Assembly: GCA_002390285.1 (NCBI GenBank) | Contig: DGPB01000013.1 | Span: forward strand, 1-26,162 | DNA: 26,162 nucleotides | DNA from: Cellvibrionales bacterium UBA4451 | Lineage (GTDB): Bacteria > Pseudomonadota > Gammaproteobacteria > Pseudomonadales > Porticoccaceae | Direction: 5' to 3' | In this document: positions 24,242-26,162 of the stretch, in pieces | Position numbering within the stretch: the first letter of the stretch is position 1 | Layout of the letters: every line of letters begins with the position of its first letter | Position numbers and translations under genes: made by a program | Notes under the pieces: model-generated | What the model was told of the DNA's origin: nothing | What the model saw: only the letters and a program-made list of their open reading frames with translations | Database searches by the model: none

Positions 24242-24728
24242 CTAGTCTCGTCGGCTGCAATACCTTGTTAACCAATGCATGGCGCCACTCCATACAGTTG
24301 GCATCCTCATTATCTTCGTAATAATTAGGATAAATATACTGCTCCTCAAACCCGAGTGCTTTGTATAGATTTATTGCCTTAAAGTTAGTCGCCCGTGCCT
24401 CTAGCTTCACTTTGTACAGGTGACTAGCAGCACATTCGGCCAGCGCTTTTTTTACAAGAGTTTTAGCTACGCCCTGCCCTTGAAATACAGTATTCGTTGC
24501 TAATGAATAAATACGGGCTGATAATTTTCGCTTTAGTACTAAAATATAACCGACCAGCATCGAATTATCACCGGATTGCCTGGCGACCAATAATAGATTA
24601 TTTGATTTCATGTGATAACGAAAAGCACGCCTAGTCAGCAACCCATCGGAAGAATTGAAAACTTCATTCTCCAATTTAACAAGAGCATTCAAATCTTGTA
24701 ATTGAGCTATTTCAACTAAAATCTTCAC
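24219..24728 (-). CDS. GNAT family N-acetyltransferase, RimI-like
   Basis: 169 residues. The acetyl-CoA pyrophosphate loop QGQGVA (83-88) follows SLATNTVF, and the C-terminal ARATNFKAINLYKALGFEE is the RimI-type motif B. RimI-like enzymes acetylate N termini or small amines; the substrate here is not known. The start is GTG (24726-24728) with no clear ribosome site, 11 bp after the stop of the DUF2156 gene, so the two are co-transcribed. The sequence is visibly AT-rich compared with the core genome to the left, a sign of transfer. The C-terminal codons lie in repeat R2. Confidence 0.85.
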   Translation of the reverse strand: MKILVEIAQLQDLNALVKLENEVFNSSDGLLTRRAFRYHMKSNNLLLVARQSGDNSMLVGYILVLKRKLSARIYSLATNTVFQGQGVAKTLVKKALAECAASHLYKVKLEARATNFKAINLYKALGFEEQYIYPNYYEDNEDANCMEWRHALVNKVLQPTRLVLTDQKG

Positions 24729-24739
24729 GTTAGCTTGAA

Positions 24740-25720
24740 TTAACGCTTGTAAATTACGTATTTAGGAATCATTAGACTGGGCCGATAGGACATCTTCACC
24801 TTTTTTAGGTTTTCAAATCCCATATCGTCACCAACGTTAATCCTTAAAATCTTATACCTCTCAAATAAAACTTTTGCGAATTCACGAAAAATATACTGAG
24901 CACAACCCAATATATCAAAATCGGTCTTCTCAATAATAACACTTGCCGTAGTGTCGTTAATTTTCTCACCAACAGTAAAACCTATGATCCTTTCTTTGCT
25001 TAAAATAACTAGTCCAATTAGATCCAACTCATTGTATAATTTTAGCATTCTCTTTACTGCGCTGCGCTCACTATAAATACCATCAAGAAATAATTCTGTT
25101 TGATCGGATGGTAAATACCTCATTCGATCAGAGATCCACTTATTAAGTAACGCCAATATTCCGTCAGCATGTCTTTCAACATCTAGAATCTCTAACTTAT
25201 GGTCAGAGTGAATTCGTCTAAACTTATTGATTTCGTTTCGTTTAGTGCTAAAGCTATTACCTTTCAGCTCGATTAAATCCGTGCACTCATAAATATAGTC
25301 AACCAATACTCTTTCAACTACGTAATCTTCGAAAATATCAAATATATCAACATTTTCTTCTAGATCGTTTAAAAAAATCTCAACCAAAGATTCATCAACA
25401 TATTCAATTTTCGTATTAGTATTAAAGTTATTATTTTTAACCATGAGATCAAAGCATTCAGGGATAGCTTTAAGAATATTTTCTCGTGCTCCTAAGGGTG
25501 GTAGCAGCATTGAGATCTCGCCATTTGTTAGTAAAAAGAAACAAAAAGTGTCCTCGATAATTGAATAAAATCCACTACCATTGCTCAGCCATAAATAATT
25601 AGCTGCAAAAGTGTAGTCACTAGTGTCAAGATCCAATAATTTTAGATATCTTTCCATTACAGGCTTAGCTTTGATATCAAAGGAAGTCAGCTCAGTTTCG
25701 TTTATTTTTAAGTTACTCAT
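24740..25720 (-). CDS. DUF2156 / phosphatidylglycerol lysyltransferase C-terminal-like protein
   Basis: 326 residues, no membrane helices. Family marks: DLIELKG (148-154), KRNEINKF (160-167), EKTD (264-267), INVGDDMG (294-301) and KMSYRPS (309-315). This double-GNAT fold is the catalytic domain of MprF-type aminoacyl-phosphatidylglycerol synthases, but many free-standing soluble members exist with no assigned substrate. It lacks the MprF flippase helices. First gene of a two-gene minus-strand operon with the GNAT gene. AT-rich codon use. The start ATG has a weak GAAG site; a direct repeat with an AAGTTAACTT palindrome lies about 30 bp upstream of the ATG. Confidence 0.82.
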   Translation of the reverse strand: MSNLKINETELTSFDIKAKPVMERYLKLLDLDTSDYTFAANYLWLSNGSGFYSIIEDTFCFFLLTNGEISMLLPPLGARENILKAIPECFDLMVKNNNFNTNTKIEYVDESLVEIFLNDLEENVDIFDIFEDYVVERVLVDYIYECTDLIELKGNSFSTKRNEINKFRRIHSDHKLEILDVERHADGILALLNKWISDRMRYLPSDQTELFLDGIYSERSAVKRMLKLYNELDLIGLVILSKERIIGFTVGEKINDTTASVIIEKTDFDILGCAQYIFREFAKVLFERYKILRINVGDDMGFENLKKVKMSYRPSLMIPKYVIYKR

Positions 25721-25750
25721 ACTTCAATAAGGCTCTCAATGGTTGATATA

Positions 25751-25778
25751 CAGTTGAAGGGTATTGGCAAGTTAACTT
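25751..25778. repeat. Direct repeat R3, copy 1, with palindromic core
   Basis: Ends in GGTATTGGCAAGTTAACTT (25760-25778), matching GGTACTGACAAGTTAACTT at 26140-26158 in 17 of 19 bases; a CAGTT shortly upstream is also shared. The last ten bases AAGTTAACTT form a perfect palindrome. It lies in the likely promoter region of the DUF2156 gene. Confidence 0.7.
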
Positions 25779-26131
25779 CCTAGGTCGAAATAAATTGATT
25801 CCCTTTCAAATTATCACTGCCTTTTCCCAAGACCTAAAGGCGCGCTGACTGAAGGATCGATAGCTCTTAACAGATACAAAATGACGACCCAAGTTGAATA
25901 GATTATATAACTTCGCATGAACTTAGAGGAAACCTTGTGCCTGACAATGGAGGACAATTCTCAGAGTAACCCGAATTTGGGTACGGCACGTAACTCATTT
26001 GTTTGGTCTCCATTAAACATTGAGATTACTAATAACGCATCTAAGTGTCCTGGTGCGGGTAACCACCTACTTCAAAACTCTTCAGCGTTGGTTCCCATGC
26101 GCCAATGGTACCCACTCTCCTTATAACAGAG

Positions 26132-26158
26132 CAGTTACTGGTACTGACAAGTTAACTT
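26132..26158. repeat. Direct repeat R3, copy 2, at the window edge
   Basis: Second copy of the repeat, 380 bp to the right of the first in the same orientation. Its surroundings continue outside the window, so it is not known whether it borders another unit or gene. Confidence 0.7.
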
Positions 26159-26162
26159 ATTT

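Larger units (their letters stand above)
25721..26162. other. Gene-free end of the window
   Basis: I see no gene I would support. The stretch holds the upstream region of the DUF2156-GNAT operon, the two copies of a 27-28 bp direct repeat, and small inverted repeats such as ACCC-GAATTT-GGGT near 25970-25983. A 69-codon plus-strand frame at 25917-26126 lacks a ribosome site and looks random. Confidence 0.5.

Noticed and set aside
25917..26126. 69-aa plus-strand frame at the window end
   Set aside because: No ribosome site and no recognisable family; composition looks random.
21250..26162. CRISPR array or complete mobile element in the variable region
   Set aside because: Repeats are few, irregularly spaced and not interleaved with unique spacers; no transposase, integrase or Cas-like protein is encoded.

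Overview
The window comes from a gammaproteobacterium of moderate GC content. It is probably marine and Pseudomonas- or Cellvibrio-like. The reason is the core gene order: a fatty-acid, cell-wall and replication cluster (tatD, pilZ, holB, tmk, mltG, pabC, acpP, fabG, fabD, plsX, rpmF, yceD) on the minus strand, a divergent yceF/maf, a gph-like phosphatase and rluC, then rne on the plus strand. A pilZ gene between holB and tatD is the Pseudomonas-type arrangement. RNase E keeps the E. coli residue numbering at its catalytic aspartates (D303, D346) and zinc-link cysteines (C404, C407).

Left part (1-6270, plus strand): the 3' part of an Ap4A phosphorylase-type gene, then a three-gene operon. The operon encodes a GldA-like ABC ATPase, a fused GldF-type permease and GldG-type domain, and a DUF4340 protein, and it ends in a clear terminator. 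Middle part (6279-15161, minus strand): the conserved cluster, tightly packed with short overlaps. It differs from the arrangement I remember in E. coli and Pseudomonas by lacking fabF between acpP and pabC, where only a terminator stands. Right core part (15306-21051): yceF, gph-like, rluC, and rne with a 530-nt structured leader.

From 21250 onward the window changes character. A good tRNA-Ser(TGA) with its own promoter and terminator is followed by a tRNA-Ile(CAT)-like sequence with a poor acceptor stem. Its 3' half plus trailer and terminator (87 bp) occurs again 785 bp downstream, bracketing a small DUF6316-like ORF. This is what recombination at a tRNA 3' end leaves behind. Further right lie an HPF/RaiA-like gene with a hairpin leader and its own terminator, a pair of related repeats (R1, R2) bracketing an orphan 77-aa gene and a multi-arm inverted-repeat structure, an AT-rich two-gene operon (RimI-like GNAT plus DUF2156/LPG-synthase-C-like acyltransferase), and a further direct repeat of about 28 bp at the window end. 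I read 21.4-26.16 kb as a variable accessory region at a tRNA locus. No integrase, transposase or CRISPR array is visible.

The most promising unexplained material is the R1/R2 repeat unit with its cargo, the GNAT-DUF2156 pair, and the 785-bp tRNA-derived duplication. Their functions are inferred only and need comparative searches.
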